Shown in pieces: positions 31,052 to 39,907 of a stretch of 64,000 bases of DNA. The position numbers and the translations under genes were made by a program. The DNA comes from Achromobacter aegrifaciens. GTDB taxonomy: Bacteria; Pseudomonadota; Gammaproteobacteria; Burkholderiales; Burkholderiaceae_B. The stretch covers positions 227,286 through 291,285 of the forward strand of contig NZ_CADIJY010000006.1 of NCBI RefSeq assembly GCF_902859735.1, given 5' to 3'. Below the pieces are notes generated by a model. The model did not search any database and was not told the DNA's origin. It was given only the letters and a program-made list of their open reading frames with translations. Within the stretch, counting starts at the first letter, position 1; each line of letters begins with the position of its first letter.

Positions 31052-32050
31052 TCAAGGAGCCAGCTGCCCGAGCGCAACGCCCAAGGCGGCACGGACCTCA
31101 TTGACATCCAACCCCCGCAGGATGCAGACCAGCCGTGACGCCCGCCCCTCGTCCGGCCACTGCTCCAGCTGATTGATCGGATAGAGCTCGCCATGCACGC
31201 CATGCACCTCGCACGGCAGCGCCTCACCCTCAAAGCACACCAGCCCCTTCATGCGCAGCAAGCCCTGCCCAAAGCGTTCCAGAACCCGCGACATGCCAGC
31301 AAGAAACGCCGCCCGCCCGACAGGAGCAGCCAATACCAGCGAGAAACTGCCCACATCTCCATGAGCGGCGGCTCTCGACTGCGCGAAGGGCCGCAACCAA
31401 TTCGCAAGGGTCACGCCATCGCGCCTGGCCCGCAGGTCGAGACCCGCGCGCAGCGGATCCGCAAGCGGCGCATCAGGCCATTGCACGCAGCGCTGCGCCC
31501 CCGGATTAATGGCGGCGACGGCCCGATCCAGAAGATCCAGACTCGCGGCGTCCGCCAGGTCCGGCTTGCTGAACACCACGACATCCGCCAGGGCCAGTTG
31601 CCGCGGGGCTTCGGGCTGCCGCTCCAATTGGTCCAACCCATTGCGGGCGTCCGCCACGACGATCGCGCCCCGGTACGCATAGCGCTCGGCGAGGAAGCGG
31701 TCGTGTTTGAGGGTGAACAGGATGGGCGCGGGATCGGCCAATCCGCTGGTTTCGATGACCACGCGACGAAAGGGCTTGATCTTGCGGCTGAGCGCCAACA
31801 TGAATAATTCGCGTAAAGCGTCGACTACCGCGCCGCTGACGACGCAACACAGGCAGCCGCCTTCAACCAGGACAATGTTGTCGCGGGCCTGGCGCACCAG
31901 GTGATGGTCCACACCGATCTCACCGTACTCATTGACGATGACGACAGCGTCAGCGTATGCCGGATCCCTCAGCAGGCGATTGAGCAGCGACGTCTTGCCG
32001 CTACCCAGGAAGCCGGAAATCACCGTCACGCCTATGCGTTTGTCGTCCAT
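31052..32050 (-). CDS. CobW/COG0523 family GTP-binding metallochaperone
   Basis: G3E-class P-loop GTPase of 332 residues, a family that delivers zinc or other metals to enzymes. Walker A is SGFLGSGKTSLLNRLL near residues 12-27. The metal-binding CxCC motif is in EGGCLCCVV (about residues 65-73), and ETSGLADP is the Walker B region. The base-recognition motif reads SKPD instead of the usual NKxD. A CobW C-terminal domain follows from about residue 225. I start at ATG 32050, with GGAAG upstream; a longer frame to 32104 runs into the tRNA-Asn terminator. It is downstream of tRNA-Asn and shows no obvious partner gene. Confidence 0.88.
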   Translation of the reverse strand: MDDKRIGVTVISGFLGSGKTSLLNRLLRDPAYADAVVIVNEYGEIGVDHHLVRQARDNIVLVEGGCLCCVVSGAVVDALRELFMLALSRKIKPFRRVVIETSGLADPAPILFTLKHDRFLAERYAYRGAIVVADARNGLDQLERQPEAPRQLALADVVVFSKPDLADAASLDLLDRAVAAINPGAQRCVQWPDAPLADPLRAGLDLRARRDGVTLANWLRPFAQSRAAAHGDVGSFSLVLAAPVGRAAFLAGMSRVLERFGQGLLRMKGLVCFEGEALPCEVHGVHGELYPINQLEQWPDEGRASRLVCILRGLDVNEVRAALGVALGQLAP

Positions 32051-32093
32051 ACCCGATCTTCCATGCTCGCCGCCCTGATGGAGAAAACCAAAA

Positions 32094-32119
32094 GGGCCAT
32101 TCACTTGCGTGAATGGCCC
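32094..32119 (-). terminator. tRNA-Asn terminator
   Basis: GGGCCATTCAC (32094-32104) and GTGAATGGCCC (32109-32119) form a perfect 11-base-pair stem around TTGC. Read leftward, TTTTGGTTTT follows. It sits ten bases after the tRNA 3' end. Confidence 0.88.
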
Positions 32120-32128
32120 TGAATTCTT

Positions 32129-32204
32129 TGGCTCCCCGAGCTGGGCTCGAACCAGCGACCTGCGGATTAACAGTCCGTCGCTCTACCGACTGAGCTATCG
32201 GGGA
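32129..32204 (-). tRNA. tRNA-Asn (GTT)
   Basis: Seventy-six bases read leftward, beginning TCCCCGATAGCTCAG and ending TCGGGGAGCCA. The anticodon loop CTGTTAA gives GTT. All four arms pair, the T arm reads GGTTCGAGCCC, and CCA is encoded. Confidence 0.97.
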
Positions 32205-32220
32205 ACTGCTAAGAAACGAG

Positions 32221-32249
32221 ATTATGAACTAAAAATTTGAAGTGTGCAA
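32221..32249 (-). promoter_or_regulatory. Promoter of tRNA-Asn
   Basis: Read leftward, TTGCAC (32249-32244), a 17-base spacer, and CATAAT (32226-32221), 16 bases before the tRNA. Confidence 0.78.
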
Positions 32250-32304
32250 ATCGCTGATTTTTTCGCCTGTTTGGCCCGCTTGGTTTCCCATCGCAAAAAA
32301 ACTC

Positions 32305-32313
32305 TGATATGAT
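32305..32313 (+). promoter_or_regulatory. Possible extended -10 promoter for tRNA-Thr
   Basis: TGATATGAT (32305-32313) is an extended -10 element without a good -35. It would give a leader of about 90 bases before tRNA-Thr. No closer promoter was found. Confidence 0.35.
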
Positions 32314-32412
32314 CTCGGTCTTTCCAGATCGGACCCCATAAACAGGGTGACGGACCGGAAAAAACGAAGATGTTTTGCTTGCGGCTCTTACAGGAGCGGA
32401 GCAAATGGTCTT

Positions 32413-32488
32413 GCCGGCATAGCTCAGTTGGTAGAGCAGCGCATTCGTAATGCGAAGGTCGTAGGTTCGACTCCTATTGCCGGCACCA
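32413..32488 (+). tRNA. tRNA-Thr (CGT)
   Basis: Seventy-six bases, GCCGGCATAGCTCAG at the start and TGCCGGCACCA at the end. The anticodon loop TTCGTAA gives CGT. The T arm reads GGTTCGACTCC, and the encoded CCA is present. It is divergent from tRNA-Asn. Confidence 0.96.
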
Positions 32489-32494
32489 GATTCC

Positions 32495-32523
32495 AAAAAG
32501 CAGCCCGCTCGGGCTGCTTTTTT
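32495..32523 (+). terminator. tRNA-Thr terminator
   Basis: AAAAAGCAGCCCG (32495-32507) pairs with CGGGCTGCTTTTT around a two-base turn, ending in six T residues, six bases after the tRNA. Confidence 0.88.
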
Positions 32524-32618
32524 CATTTCCGCGCCGGTTCGCGCGCCGAACCCTTACCCGGGAACTCCCGTCCGCCGCCACGCGTCCAATCTGCTGGACC
32601 ATCCTGGCGGACACGACC

Positions 32619-33278
32619 ATGCGCATCCTTCTAGTCGAAGATGACCTCATGATAGGCGAGAGCGTGCTGGACTGCCTGCGCGCCGAACACTACGCCGTAG
32701 ACTGGGTCAAGGACGGCAATGCCGCAGAGCTCGCGCTGCGTACCGATACGTACGACCTCATACTTCTGGATCTGGGGCTGCCCAAGCGCGACGGCCTGTC
32801 GCTCCTACGCGACCTGCGCACGCGCAAGGACCGCACGCCGGTGCTGATAGCCACCGCCCGCGATGCCGTGAGCGACCGGATCGCGGGACTGGACGCCGGC
32901 GCCGACGACTATGTGGTCAAACCCTACGACGTGGATGAATTGCTGGCCCGCATGCGCGCCCTGATCCGCCGCAGCGCAGGCCGCGCGGAACCGGTGTTCG
33001 AGCATGAGGGCATCACCATCGATCCCCAGTCGCACGCCGCCATGGTGGACGGCGCTCCGGTCACGCTGACCGCGCGCGAATGGGCGGTGCTCGAACCGCT
33101 GATCGCTCGCCCGGGCATGATTTTTTCGCGCGCCCAGCTGGAAGAAAAGCTGTACAGCTGGAAAGACGGCATCAGCAGCAACGCGGTTGAGGTTTATATT
33201 CATGGCCTGCGCAAGAAGCTGGGTCCGAACCTGATCCAGAACGTCAGAGGCGTCGGCTATGTCATCCCCAAAACATGA
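32619..33278 (+). CDS. OmpR-family response regulator (QseB/PmrA-like)
   Basis: Two-component response regulator of 219 residues. The receiver domain has the acidic pocket (VEDD, residues 7-9), phospho-acceptor Asp51 in ILLDLGLPK, the switch Thr in IATARD and Lys in VVKPYD. The C-terminal winged helix begins near residue 125 and ends with EVYIHGLRKKLG and IQNVRGVGYVI. Sequence is of the QseB/PmrA/TctD branch, whose members bind TTAAG-type direct repeats. Its stop overlaps the sensor kinase ATG as ATGA. Confidence 0.93.
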   Translation: MRILLVEDDLMIGESVLDCLRAEHYAVDWVKDGNAAELALRTDTYDLILLDLGLPKRDGLSLLRDLRTRKDRTPVLIATARDAVSDRIAGLDAGADDYVVKPYDVDELLARMRALIRRSAGRAEPVFEHEGITIDPQSHAAMVDGAPVTLTAREWAVLEPLIARPGMIFSRAQLEEKLYSWKDGISSNAVEVYIHGLRKKLGPNLIQNVRGVGYVIPKT

Positions 33279-34603
33279 GCATTCCGCTTAGCTACTCACT
33301 GAGAGCCAGGCTGCTTTTCTTCCTGTTGGCCGCCATCGTGGTCGGCGCGCTGGTGCAAGGCGCCATCGCTTACCGCAGCACTTTGGCGCAGGCCGACGAT
33401 ATCTTCGACTCGCTGCTGCAGCGCACCGCCCTGTCGCTGGGCACCGGCGACGGACTGCTCAGCACAGGTCCGGCGCACGCGCGCGGCGCGGGTTCGCCCG
33501 TGGCGGACGACCTGATCATCCAGATCTGGACGCCCGACGGCGTGCGCGTCTTCAATTCCCGATCCCGCCGGCCGCTGCCGGACCAGATCATCCTCGGCTT
33601 CTCCGACGCGAAGATGGAGGGCAGCACCTACCGCGTATATTCGCTGGCCACGCCCTTCCAGGTCATCCAGGTGGCGCAGGACATGACCGTGCGCACCAGC
33701 ATGGCGCGCGCGCTGGCGCTGCGCACCATCGCCCCCATCGCCGCCGCCGCTCCCCTGCTCATGCTGATCGTCTGGTGCGTGGTCAGCTGGTCGCTACGGC
33801 CTGTGAAGCGGGCGCGCGCCCAGGTTGCGGCGCGCCAGCCGGAAGATCTGTCGCCCGTCAGCGTGGAGGGCCTGCCCGATGAGATCCGGCCGCTGGTGCT
33901 GGAACTGAACCTGCTGCTGGAGCGCATGCGCGGCGCCTTCGCGCAGCAAAAGCAGTTCGTCGGCGATGCGGCGCACGAACTGCGTTCGCCCCTGACTGCG
34001 CTACGCCTGCAATTGCAGGCCCTGCAACGCGCGGGCGACACGGATGCGCGCCGGCTGGCCGAACAGCGGCTGGCAGCCGGCATCGACCGCGCGACACGCC
34101 TGGTCGAACAGCTGCTATCCATGGCGCGCCATGAAAGCGCGGCCGGACAGGCACCCGCCGAAACCGTGGACCTGGCCGACGTGCTGCGCCAGGCGCTCTC
34201 TGAAATGCTGCCCCAGGCCAACGCGAAATCGATCAGCATCGACCTGGACGGCGCGCCGCAAGCATCGGTGCAGGGACATCGCGACGCGCTGACGCTGCTG
34301 GCACGCAACCTGCTGGACAACGCAATCAAGTACACGCCCGCCGGCAAGCGCGTCCACCTCCATCTGGAACAGGCTCCCGGCGAGACGACCCTGCTGATCG
34401 ACGACGAGGGCCCCGGCATTGCGCCGGACGAGCGCGAGCGCGTGTTCGACCGTTTCTACCGCGTCGAAGGCAATTCGCAGCACGGCAGCGGCCTGGGGCT
34501 GGCGATCGCGCGCAGCATCGCCGACCAGCACGGCGCCACCATAGAACTGCAGGACACGCCGGTGGGCGCAGGCCTGCGCGTGAAGGTGTTTTTTCCGACT
34601 TAA
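33275..34603 (+). CDS. Two-component sensor histidine kinase
   Basis: Membrane sensor of 442 residues partnered with the preceding regulator. Membrane segments lie at about residues 11-32 and 152-172, enclosing a periplasmic region of about 120 residues. A HAMP-like linker leads to the dimerisation helix with His234 in GDAAHELRSPLTALR. The ATPase domain shows the N box (NLLDNAIKYTP), G1 (DDEGPGIAP), F box (FDRFYR) and G2 (GSGLGLAIA). The signal is unknown. A protease gene follows in the same direction, so the pair may sense envelope conditions. Confidence 0.93.
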   Translation: MSIPLSYSLRARLLFFLLAAIVVGALVQGAIAYRSTLAQADDIFDSLLQRTALSLGTGDGLLSTGPAHARGAGSPVADDLIIQIWTPDGVRVFNSRSRRPLPDQIILGFSDAKMEGSTYRVYSLATPFQVIQVAQDMTVRTSMARALALRTIAPIAAAAPLLMLIVWCVVSWSLRPVKRARAQVAARQPEDLSPVSVEGLPDEIRPLVLELNLLLERMRGAFAQQKQFVGDAAHELRSPLTALRLQLQALQRAGDTDARRLAEQRLAAGIDRATRLVEQLLSMARHESAAGQAPAETVDLADVLRQALSEMLPQANAKSISIDLDGAPQASVQGHRDALTLLARNLLDNAIKYTPAGKRVHLHLEQAPGETTLLIDDEGPGIAPDERERVFDRFYRVEGNSQHGSGLGLAIARSIADQHGATIELQDTPVGAGLRVKVFFPT

Positions 34604-34615
34604 GACTCGCCTAAG
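34599..34615 (+). promoter_or_regulatory. PmrA/QseB-like direct repeat in front of the protease gene
   Basis: CTTAAG-N5-CCTAAG (34599-34604 and 34610-34615) straddles the kinase stop codon and lies 52 bases before the protease start. Six-base TTAA-containing half-sites at 11-base spacing are the form recognised by PmrA/QseB-type regulators such as the one encoded upstream. Confidence 0.5.
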
Positions 34616-34667
34616 TGTCAGGCCCGAAGATAGCGCCATGTCCTTCAACATGAACGCAGGAGCCGAC

Positions 34668-36110
34668 ATGAAGACCACCCAAATGAAACCCTCGCGCCTG
34701 GTGCTGGCGCTGCTGGCAGCCGGCGCCATAGGCGGCGCGGGCGCAACCGCCTTCACCGGCGGCGTTTCGATGGCGGCCACCGCGCCGGCCATCGCTTCCT
34801 CCTTCCAGGCGCCGGGCACGTCCAGCCCGCCCAACTTTGCGCAGATCACGCGCGACTTCGGTCCGGCCGTGGTGAACATCAGCGTCAGCGGCACCCGCAA
34901 GGTGTCCGCCGACGAAGGCGATCCGTTCGCCCAATTCTTCGGCCAGATTCCCGGCGCGCGCGGCCAGCGGCCCGCGCGTGAAGTGCCCATGCGCGGCGAA
35001 GGCTCCGGCTTCATCGTCAGCGCCGACGGCATCATCCTGACCAATGCGCACGTGGTCCAGGACGCCAAGGAAGTCACGGTCAAGCTGACCGACCGCCGCG
35101 AATACAAGGCCCGCGTGCTGGGCTCGGATCCGCAGACCGACGTGGCCGTCCTCAAGATCGACGCCAAGAACCTGCCGGTGGTGAAGGTGGGCGACGTCAA
35201 CCAGCTGCAGGTGGGCGAATGGGTGCTGGCCATCGGCTCGCCCTACGGCCTGGAGAACACGGCCACCGCCGGCATCGTCAGCGCCAAGGGCCGGTCGCTG
35301 CCCGACGACACCTCGGTGCCCTTCATCCAGACGGACGTGGCGGTCAACCCCGGCAACTCGGGCGGCCCGCTGTTCAACGACCGCGGCGAAGTCGTGGGCA
35401 TCAATTCGCAGATCTACAGCCGCACCGGCGGATTCCAGGGCCTGTCGTTCTCGATCCCGATCGATGTGGCCTACAAGATCAAGGACCAGATCCTCGAACA
35501 CGGCAAGGTGCAGCACGCCAGGCTGGGCGTGACGGTGCAGGAAGTGAACCAGGATCTGGCCAACTCCTTCAAGCTGGATACCCCCTCGGGCGCGCTGGTT
35601 TCCAGCGTGGAGAAAGGCAGCGCCGCCGACAAGGCCGGCCTGCAGCCTGGCGACGTGGTGCGCAAGATCGACGGCAAGACCATCGTGTCCTCGGGCGACC
35701 TGGCCTCCACCATCACGCTGGCGACTCCGGGCGAAAAGATCAAGCTGGACGTCTGGCGCAACGGCTCGCAGAAGGAGCTGGTCGCCACCCTGGGCGGCGT
35801 GCCCAAGGACAAGACGCAGGCCTCGGCTGGCGACCAGGAGGTTCAGCGCGGCCAGCTCGGCCTCGCGCTGCGTCCGCTGAGCCCGCAAGAGCAGCAGGCG
35901 GCTGGCGCCGAGGGGCTGCTGATCGAACGTTCGATCGGACCGGCCGCCAAGGCCGGGATCGAACCGGGAGATGTGCTGCTGTCGCTGAACGGCGTACCGG
36001 TGCGCAACGTCGCTCAGGTGAAGGACGCGCTGTCCAAGGCGGGCAAGACGGTCGCCCTGCTGGTACAGCGCGGCGAAGACAAGATCTTCGTGCCGGTGCA
36101 GATCGGCTGA
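34668..36110 (+). CDS. DegP/MucD-family periplasmic serine protease
   Basis: Do-type HtrA protease of 480 residues for envelope quality control. The N-terminal hydrophobic segment (LVLALLAAGAIGGAGATAF) is a signal peptide or anchor. The trypsin-like triad is His128 (TNAHVV), Asp158 (TDVAVLKID) and Ser231 (NPGNSGGPL). Two PDZ domains follow, from about residues 265 and 390. I start at ATG 34668, which has GCAGGAG seven bases before it; an ATG ten codons earlier has no such site. It directly follows the two-component pair and may be in their regulon through the TTAAG repeat. MucD or DegP itself cannot be told apart from sequence alone. Confidence 0.93.
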   Translation: MKTTQMKPSRLVLALLAAGAIGGAGATAFTGGVSMAATAPAIASSFQAPGTSSPPNFAQITRDFGPAVVNISVSGTRKVSADEGDPFAQFFGQIPGARGQRPAREVPMRGEGSGFIVSADGIILTNAHVVQDAKEVTVKLTDRREYKARVLGSDPQTDVAVLKIDAKNLPVVKVGDVNQLQVGEWVLAIGSPYGLENTATAGIVSAKGRSLPDDTSVPFIQTDVAVNPGNSGGPLFNDRGEVVGINSQIYSRTGGFQGLSFSIPIDVAYKIKDQILEHGKVQHARLGVTVQEVNQDLANSFKLDTPSGALVSSVEKGSAADKAGLQPGDVVRKIDGKTIVSSGDLASTITLATPGEKIKLDVWRNGSQKELVATLGGVPKDKTQASAGDQEVQRGQLGLALRPLSPQEQQAAGAEGLLIERSIGPAAKAGIEPGDVLLSLNGVPVRNVAQVKDALSKAGKTVALLVQRGEDKIFVPVQIG

Positions 36111-36133
36111 GCCGGTCTGCACCCGGATAGGCG

Positions 36134-36778
36134 CTACTCCGCGTCGGGCTGCTTGCCCGGCGCGGCCGCGTCGAACGCCGGCAATGCACGGCAGGCGGCA
36201 TCGATGCGCACGACGTTGGGCATGGCCGACAGGTCGCAGTCGAAACGCTGGGCGTTCGCCACCTGAGGCACCAGGCACAGATCGGCAATGGTGGGCGTAT
36301 CGCCGTGGCAGAAGAGGCCGGTGGCGGAAGAACCGGCCAATTGCGCCTCCAGGGCTTCCAGGCCCTGATGCACCCAGTGCTTGTACCAGGCGGTCTTGGC
36401 CGCCTCGTCCACGCCCAGGGTGTGCTTCAGGTACTTCAGCACGCGCAGGTTGTTCAGGGGATGCGTGTCGCAGGCGATGCCCAGCGCCAGGTCGCGCACC
36501 CGCGCGCGGCCTACCGCGTCCGCCGGCAGCAACGGCACTTCAGGATGCGTTTCTTCCAGGTATTCGATGATGGCCAGCGATTGGCCGATGACGGCGTCGC
36601 CATCGACCAGCGTGGGCACCAGCGCGGTCGGATTCACCTTGCGATAATCCGCCGACAGTTGCTGGCCGCCGTCCTTCAGCAGATGCACGGGCAGGTATTC
36701 GTAGGGCAAGCCCTTCAGGTTGAGGGCGATGCGCACGCGGTACGCGGCCGAGCTGCGAAAGTAGCTGTACAACTGCAT
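36134..36778 (-). CDS. maiA: Maleylacetoacetate isomerase
   Basis: Zeta-class glutathione transferase of 214 residues. The glutathione site SSAAYRVRIALNLKG follows MQLYSYFR at the N-terminus, and the motif QSLAIIEYLEE and a C-terminal helical domain are typical. It isomerises 4-maleylacetoacetate to fumarylacetoacetate in tyrosine and homogentisate breakdown. Maleylpyruvate isomerase of the gentisate route is a close relative and cannot be excluded. ATG 36778 has AGGAG seven bases upstream. Neither homogentisate dioxygenase nor fumarylacetoacetase is nearby. Confidence 0.87.
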   Translation of the reverse strand: MQLYSYFRSSAAYRVRIALNLKGLPYEYLPVHLLKDGGQQLSADYRKVNPTALVPTLVDGDAVIGQSLAIIEYLEETHPEVPLLPADAVGRARVRDLALGIACDTHPLNNLRVLKYLKHTLGVDEAAKTAWYKHWVHQGLEALEAQLAGSSATGLFCHGDTPTIADLCLVPQVANAQRFDCDLSAMPNVVRIDAACRALPAFDAAAPGKQPDAE

Positions 36779-36833
36779 GAAGTCTCCTTGATTTTCTGTT
36801 GCGGCGCCGCGCATGCGCGCGGCGCCCGCCTGC

Positions 36834-37811
36834 TTATTCCAGCGATTCCGTTTGCGCCGACTTGCGGGACAGCCCCTTGGGCAGCGGGAACGCCACATTC
36901 TCTTCCAGGCCGGGCATGGTGCGTACCGACACCGCGCCCAATTCCTTGACCCGATCGATCACCTGCTGCACCAGGATCTCCGGCGCGGAAGCGCCCGCGG
37001 TCACGCCGATGCGCTTGCGGCCCGCCAGCCAGGCCGGATCGATCGATTGCGCACCGTCGATCAGATAGGACGCGACGCCCTTGCGCTCGGCCACTTCGCG
37101 CAGCCGGTTGGAGTTGGAACTGTTGGGACTGCCCACCACCAGCACCAGGTCGCAATCCGGCGCCATCACCTTGACCGCGTCCTGGCGGTTCTGGGTGGCG
37201 TAGCAGATATCGCTTTTCTTGGGCTCGGCGATGTTGGGAAAGCGTTCTTTCAACGCCCGCGACACGGCCGCCGCGTCGTCCACCGACAGGGTGGTCTGCG
37301 TGACGTAGGCCAGGTTCTCGGGATCGGTGACCTGCAGGCCGGCGACGTCCTCGACGGTCTCGACCAGGTACATGCCGCCCTGGGCCTGGCCCAGCGTGCC
37401 CTCGACCTCGGGATGGCCCTTGTGGCCGATCATGATGATCTCGCGGCCGGCCGCGCGCATGCGGGCCACCTCGATGTGGACCTTGGTGACCAGCGGGCAG
37501 GTGGCGTCGAACACGCGCAGCCCACGGGCGTCGGCTTCGGCCCGCACCGCCTTGGACACGCCGTGCGCCGAGAACACCACGATGGCGCCGGCGGGCGCGT
37601 CGTCCAGTTCATCGATGAAGATGGCGCCCTTGGCGCGCAGGTCTTCCACCACGTAGCGGTTATGGACGATTTCGTGGCGCACATAGATGGGCGCGCCATG
37701 CAATTCAAGCGCGCGCTCGACGATGTCGATGGCGCGATCCACACCGGCACAGAAGCCGCGCGGCTGCGCCAGCAGGACTTCGGCGTCGGTGGCGGTGACA
37801 ACCTGGCTCAT
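36834..37811 (-). CDS. ispH: 4-hydroxy-3-methylbut-2-enyl diphosphate reductase
   Basis: Last enzyme of the MEP isoprenoid pathway, an iron-sulfur reductase making IPP and DMAPP; 325 residues. The three cluster cysteines lie in [21 protein letters not shown] and [10 protein letters not shown]. His residues in EIVHN and [11 protein letters not shown] and the SNSNRL segment line the active site. ATG 37811 shares one base with the fkpB stop (TGATG), indicating coupling. The fkpB-ispH order is conserved in proteobacteria. Confidence 0.96.
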   Translation of the reverse strand: MSQVVTATDAEVLLAQPRGFCAGVDRAIDIVERALELHGAPIYVRHEIVHNRYVVEDLRAKGAIFIDELDDAPAGAIVVFSAHGVSKAVRAEADARGLRVFDATCPLVTKVHIEVARMRAAGREIIMIGHKGHPEVEGTLGQAQGGMYLVETVEDVAGLQVTDPENLAYVTQTTLSVDDAAAVSRALKERFPNIAEPKKSDICYATQNRQDAVKVMAPDCDLVLVVGSPNSSNSNRLREVAERKGVASYLIDGAQSIDPAWLAGRKRIGVTAGASAPEILVQQVIDRVKELGAVSVRTMPGLEENVAFPLPKGLSRKSAQTESLE

Positions 37812-38287
37812 CAGAGGACTCCCAAGAGCGCCACGTCGACCCGCAAGCTGATGCCCGCGAGCGGGTGGTTGAAATCGAACAGGGCCGATTCGTCGTTGAT
37901 TTCCTTCAGGACGCCCGAATAGCGGCCGCCGTTGGGCGCGGTGAATTCCACCAGGTCGCCGGGTTCGAAGGTGGCGTCGGCGCCCGCATGCTCGGCCAGC
38001 ATGGCGCGCGTGACGCGCTGGATCAGTTCGGGGTTGCGTTCGCCGTAGGCGTCGGCGGGTTCGACCGTGACGCTGAAGCGCTCGCCTTCGGCGCGGCCGA
38101 CCAGCGCCGCTTCCAGGCCAGGCGCCCATTGGCCGCTGCCCATCTGCAGCGTGCCGGGACGGCCATCGAAGGTGTCGGCGAACACGGAATCCTTGCCCGG
38201 GCCCGAGGCCAGCGTGATGCGATAGTGCAGCGTCAGGTAGGAATCCGGACGGACCAAAACGTTCACTTCATTAGAGGCGATGCTCAA
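37811..38287 (-). CDS. fkpB: FKBP-type peptidyl-prolyl isomerase (SlpA/FkpB)
   Basis: Prolyl isomerase of the SlyD/SlpA group, 158 residues from the start chosen. The FKBP part (LTLHYRI, LGLE-like region [15 protein letters not shown]) is split by an IF (insert-in-flap) domain, and the C-terminus has the hallmark [12 protein letters not shown]. There is no His-rich tail, as expected for SlpA rather than SlyD. The start is uncertain: TTG 38287 (with GGTGG upstream), GTG 38266, or TTG 38308; none is ATG. It is coupled to ispH and divergent from radC. Confidence 0.85.
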   Translation of the reverse strand: MSIASNEVNVLVRPDSYLTLHYRITLASGPGKDSVFADTFDGRPGTLQMGSGQWAPGLEAALVGRAEGERFSVTVEPADAYGERNPELIQRVTRAMLAEHAGADATFEPGDLVEFTAPNGGRYSGVLKEINDESALFDFNHPLAGISLRVDVALLGVL

Positions 38288-38337
38288 GATCTGCCACCGT
38301 ATATGCAATTGAGTAAACCTTGATTTTAGAGCCTCTT

Positions 38338-39015
38338 ATGAAATTGTCCGACCGGCTGCCCAAACACGAGCGCCCCAGGGAGCGGTTGCTGCGCCACGGC
38401 GCCGCTGCGCTCCAGGACTCGGAACTGCTCGCCATCGCCCTGCGCACCGGTATTCCCGGCCTGGACGTGGTTGAATTGGGCAGCCGGCTCCTGACCCGAT
38501 TTGGCGGCCTGCGAGGCCTGCTGGGCGCGACGCCCGAGGAACTGACCGCGATTCCCGGCCTGGGGGTTTCCAAGGCGTGCATGCTGGCCGCCCTGCTGGA
38601 ACTGGCCCGCCGCGCCATCGAGGAAGATCTGGCCCGCAACAGCAATCTGGATCACCCGCTGCCGGTAAAACAATATTGCAAGATGGCGCTGGGGCACCGG
38701 CAGGTGGAACACTGCATTGCGCTCTACCTGGACAACCGCCTGCGCCTGATCGCCACGGGCGAGCTGGCGCGCGGCACCCTGTCGCAGGCATCGGTCTATC
38801 CCCGCGAGGTCGTGCGCGAAGCCCTGCGCCATCACGCGGCCGCCCTGATCATCGCCCACAACCATCCGTCCGGCCTGGCCGAGCCCAGCGCCGCGGACCG
38901 CATATTCACCCAGCACCTGAAGCAGGCGCTCGCGCTGGTGGACATCCGGCTGGTGGACCACCTGATCGTGGCTGCCGGCACGGTCGTGTCCATGGCCGAA
39001 CTCGGCGGCCTGTAG
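38338..39015 (+). CDS. radC: RadC family protein (JAB/MPN domain)
   Basis: UPF0758 protein of 225 residues. An N-terminal helix-hairpin-helix region (LGATPEELTAIPGLGVSKA) is followed by an MPN/JAB domain with the metal-binding motif IIAHNHPSGLAEPSAAD. Despite its name, a role in DNA repair has not been upheld for E. coli RadC, and the biochemical activity is unknown. I start at ATG 38338; a TTG six codons earlier is less likely. It is divergent from fkpB. Confidence 0.93.
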   Translation: MKLSDRLPKHERPRERLLRHGAAALQDSELLAIALRTGIPGLDVVELGSRLLTRFGGLRGLLGATPEELTAIPGLGVSKACMLAALLELARRAIEEDLARNSNLDHPLPVKQYCKMALGHRQVEHCIALYLDNRLRLIATGELARGTLSQASVYPREVVREALRHHAAALIIAHNHPSGLAEPSAADRIFTQHLKQALALVDIRLVDHLIVAAGTVVSMAELGGL

Positions 39016-39097
39016 GCTGCGGCCCGCGCCGGAATTCGTTAGACTAGCGCCCGCAATTGCTTTAGGCTTAACGCATCTCTCGATCCCCCCGCCTGAC

Positions 39098-39724
39098 ATG
39101 AAACGCTTGTGGGACATTTCCCCGCCCGTGTCCACCGCATCGCCAGTCTTTCCTGGCGACACGCCGTACCGCCAGCAATGGAAATGGTCGCTTGCGCCCG
39201 GCTGTCCGGTGAATGTCAGCGAAATCACCATGTCGCCGCATATCGGCGCGCACGCTGACGCTCCCCTGCACTACCAGAACGGCGCCGCAGCCATCGGGGC
39301 CGTATCACTGGAACCATTCCTGGGTCCCTGTCGCGTCATCCACGCCATCGATTGCGGCCCCCTCATCACGGTGGACCACCTGGCCCATGCGGCCCTGAAC
39401 CTGCCGCCGCGCGTGCTGGTCCGCACCGCCAAGCATGCCGCGCAGGACTGGTGGACCGACGATTTCTCCGCCTACGCGCCCCAGACCATCGAATGGCTGG
39501 CCGAACGCGGCGTCATGCTGATCGGCCTGGATACGGCCAGCATCGACCCCGCGTCCAGCAAGACCCTGGACAGCCACCACACGATCTTGCGGCACGACAT
39601 GCGGGTACTGGAGAACCTGGTGCTCGACGATGTGCCGGAAGGCGATTACGAGTTGATCGCACTGCCGTTGGCGCTGGTCCAGGCCGATGCCAGCCCGGTT
39701 CGCGCCGTCCTGCGCGAACTGTAG
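39098..39724 (+). CDS. kynB: Arylformamidase (N-formylkynurenine formamidase)
   Basis: Cyclase-fold metal hydrolase of 208 residues that releases formate from N-formylkynurenine in tryptophan catabolism. The metal motif [12 protein letters not shown] (HxGxHxDxP) is present, and the N-terminus starts [11 protein letters not shown] as in KynB proteins. The DTASIDP and SHHTIL segments also fit. kynA, for the preceding step, follows 180 bases downstream, separated by a short open frame where kynU is found in many relatives. Confidence 0.93.
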   Translation: MKRLWDISPPVSTASPVFPGDTPYRQQWKWSLAPGCPVNVSEITMSPHIGAHADAPLHYQNGAAAIGAVSLEPFLGPCRVIHAIDCGPLITVDHLAHAALNLPPRVLVRTAKHAAQDWWTDDFSAYAPQTIEWLAERGVMLIGLDTASIDPASSKTLDSHHTILRHDMRVLENLVLDDVPEGDYELIALPLALVQADASPVRAVLREL

Positions 39725-39784
39725 GCTGGTCCGCTGGCCATGGCGGCCGATCCGAAGTCGGCCGCCGGTTCTGGAAGCACGACC

Positions 39785-39907
39785 ATGAAAGACCATTCCG
39801 ATTTGCATGCGGCGCTTGCCTGCGCCCGCCCCCACGCGCCCTCGTGGCGCGCCCTGCCCGCCTCGGCGCGCCGCGCCGCCCCGCCCTGCAAGGGAGGCCG
39901 CGCATGA
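39785..39907 (+). CDS. Short 40-residue open frame coupled to kynA (possible kynU remnant or leader)
   Basis: A small frame, [16 protein letters not shown] at the start and PPCKGGRA at the end, between kynB and kynA. GGAAG lies seven bases before its ATG, and its TGA overlaps the kynA ATG as ATGA, so it could be translated and couple kynA expression. It has no recognisable domain. Kynureninase is expected at this position in related operons, so this may be what is left after deletion; the residues do not prove it. Confidence 0.35.
   Translation: MKDHSDLHAALACARPHAPSWRALPASARRAAPPCKGGRA

Noticed and set aside
34638-34667. ATG 34638 as the DegP/MucD start
   Set aside because: It lacks a ribosome site, whereas ATG 34668 has GCAGGAG at good spacing and begins a normal signal sequence.
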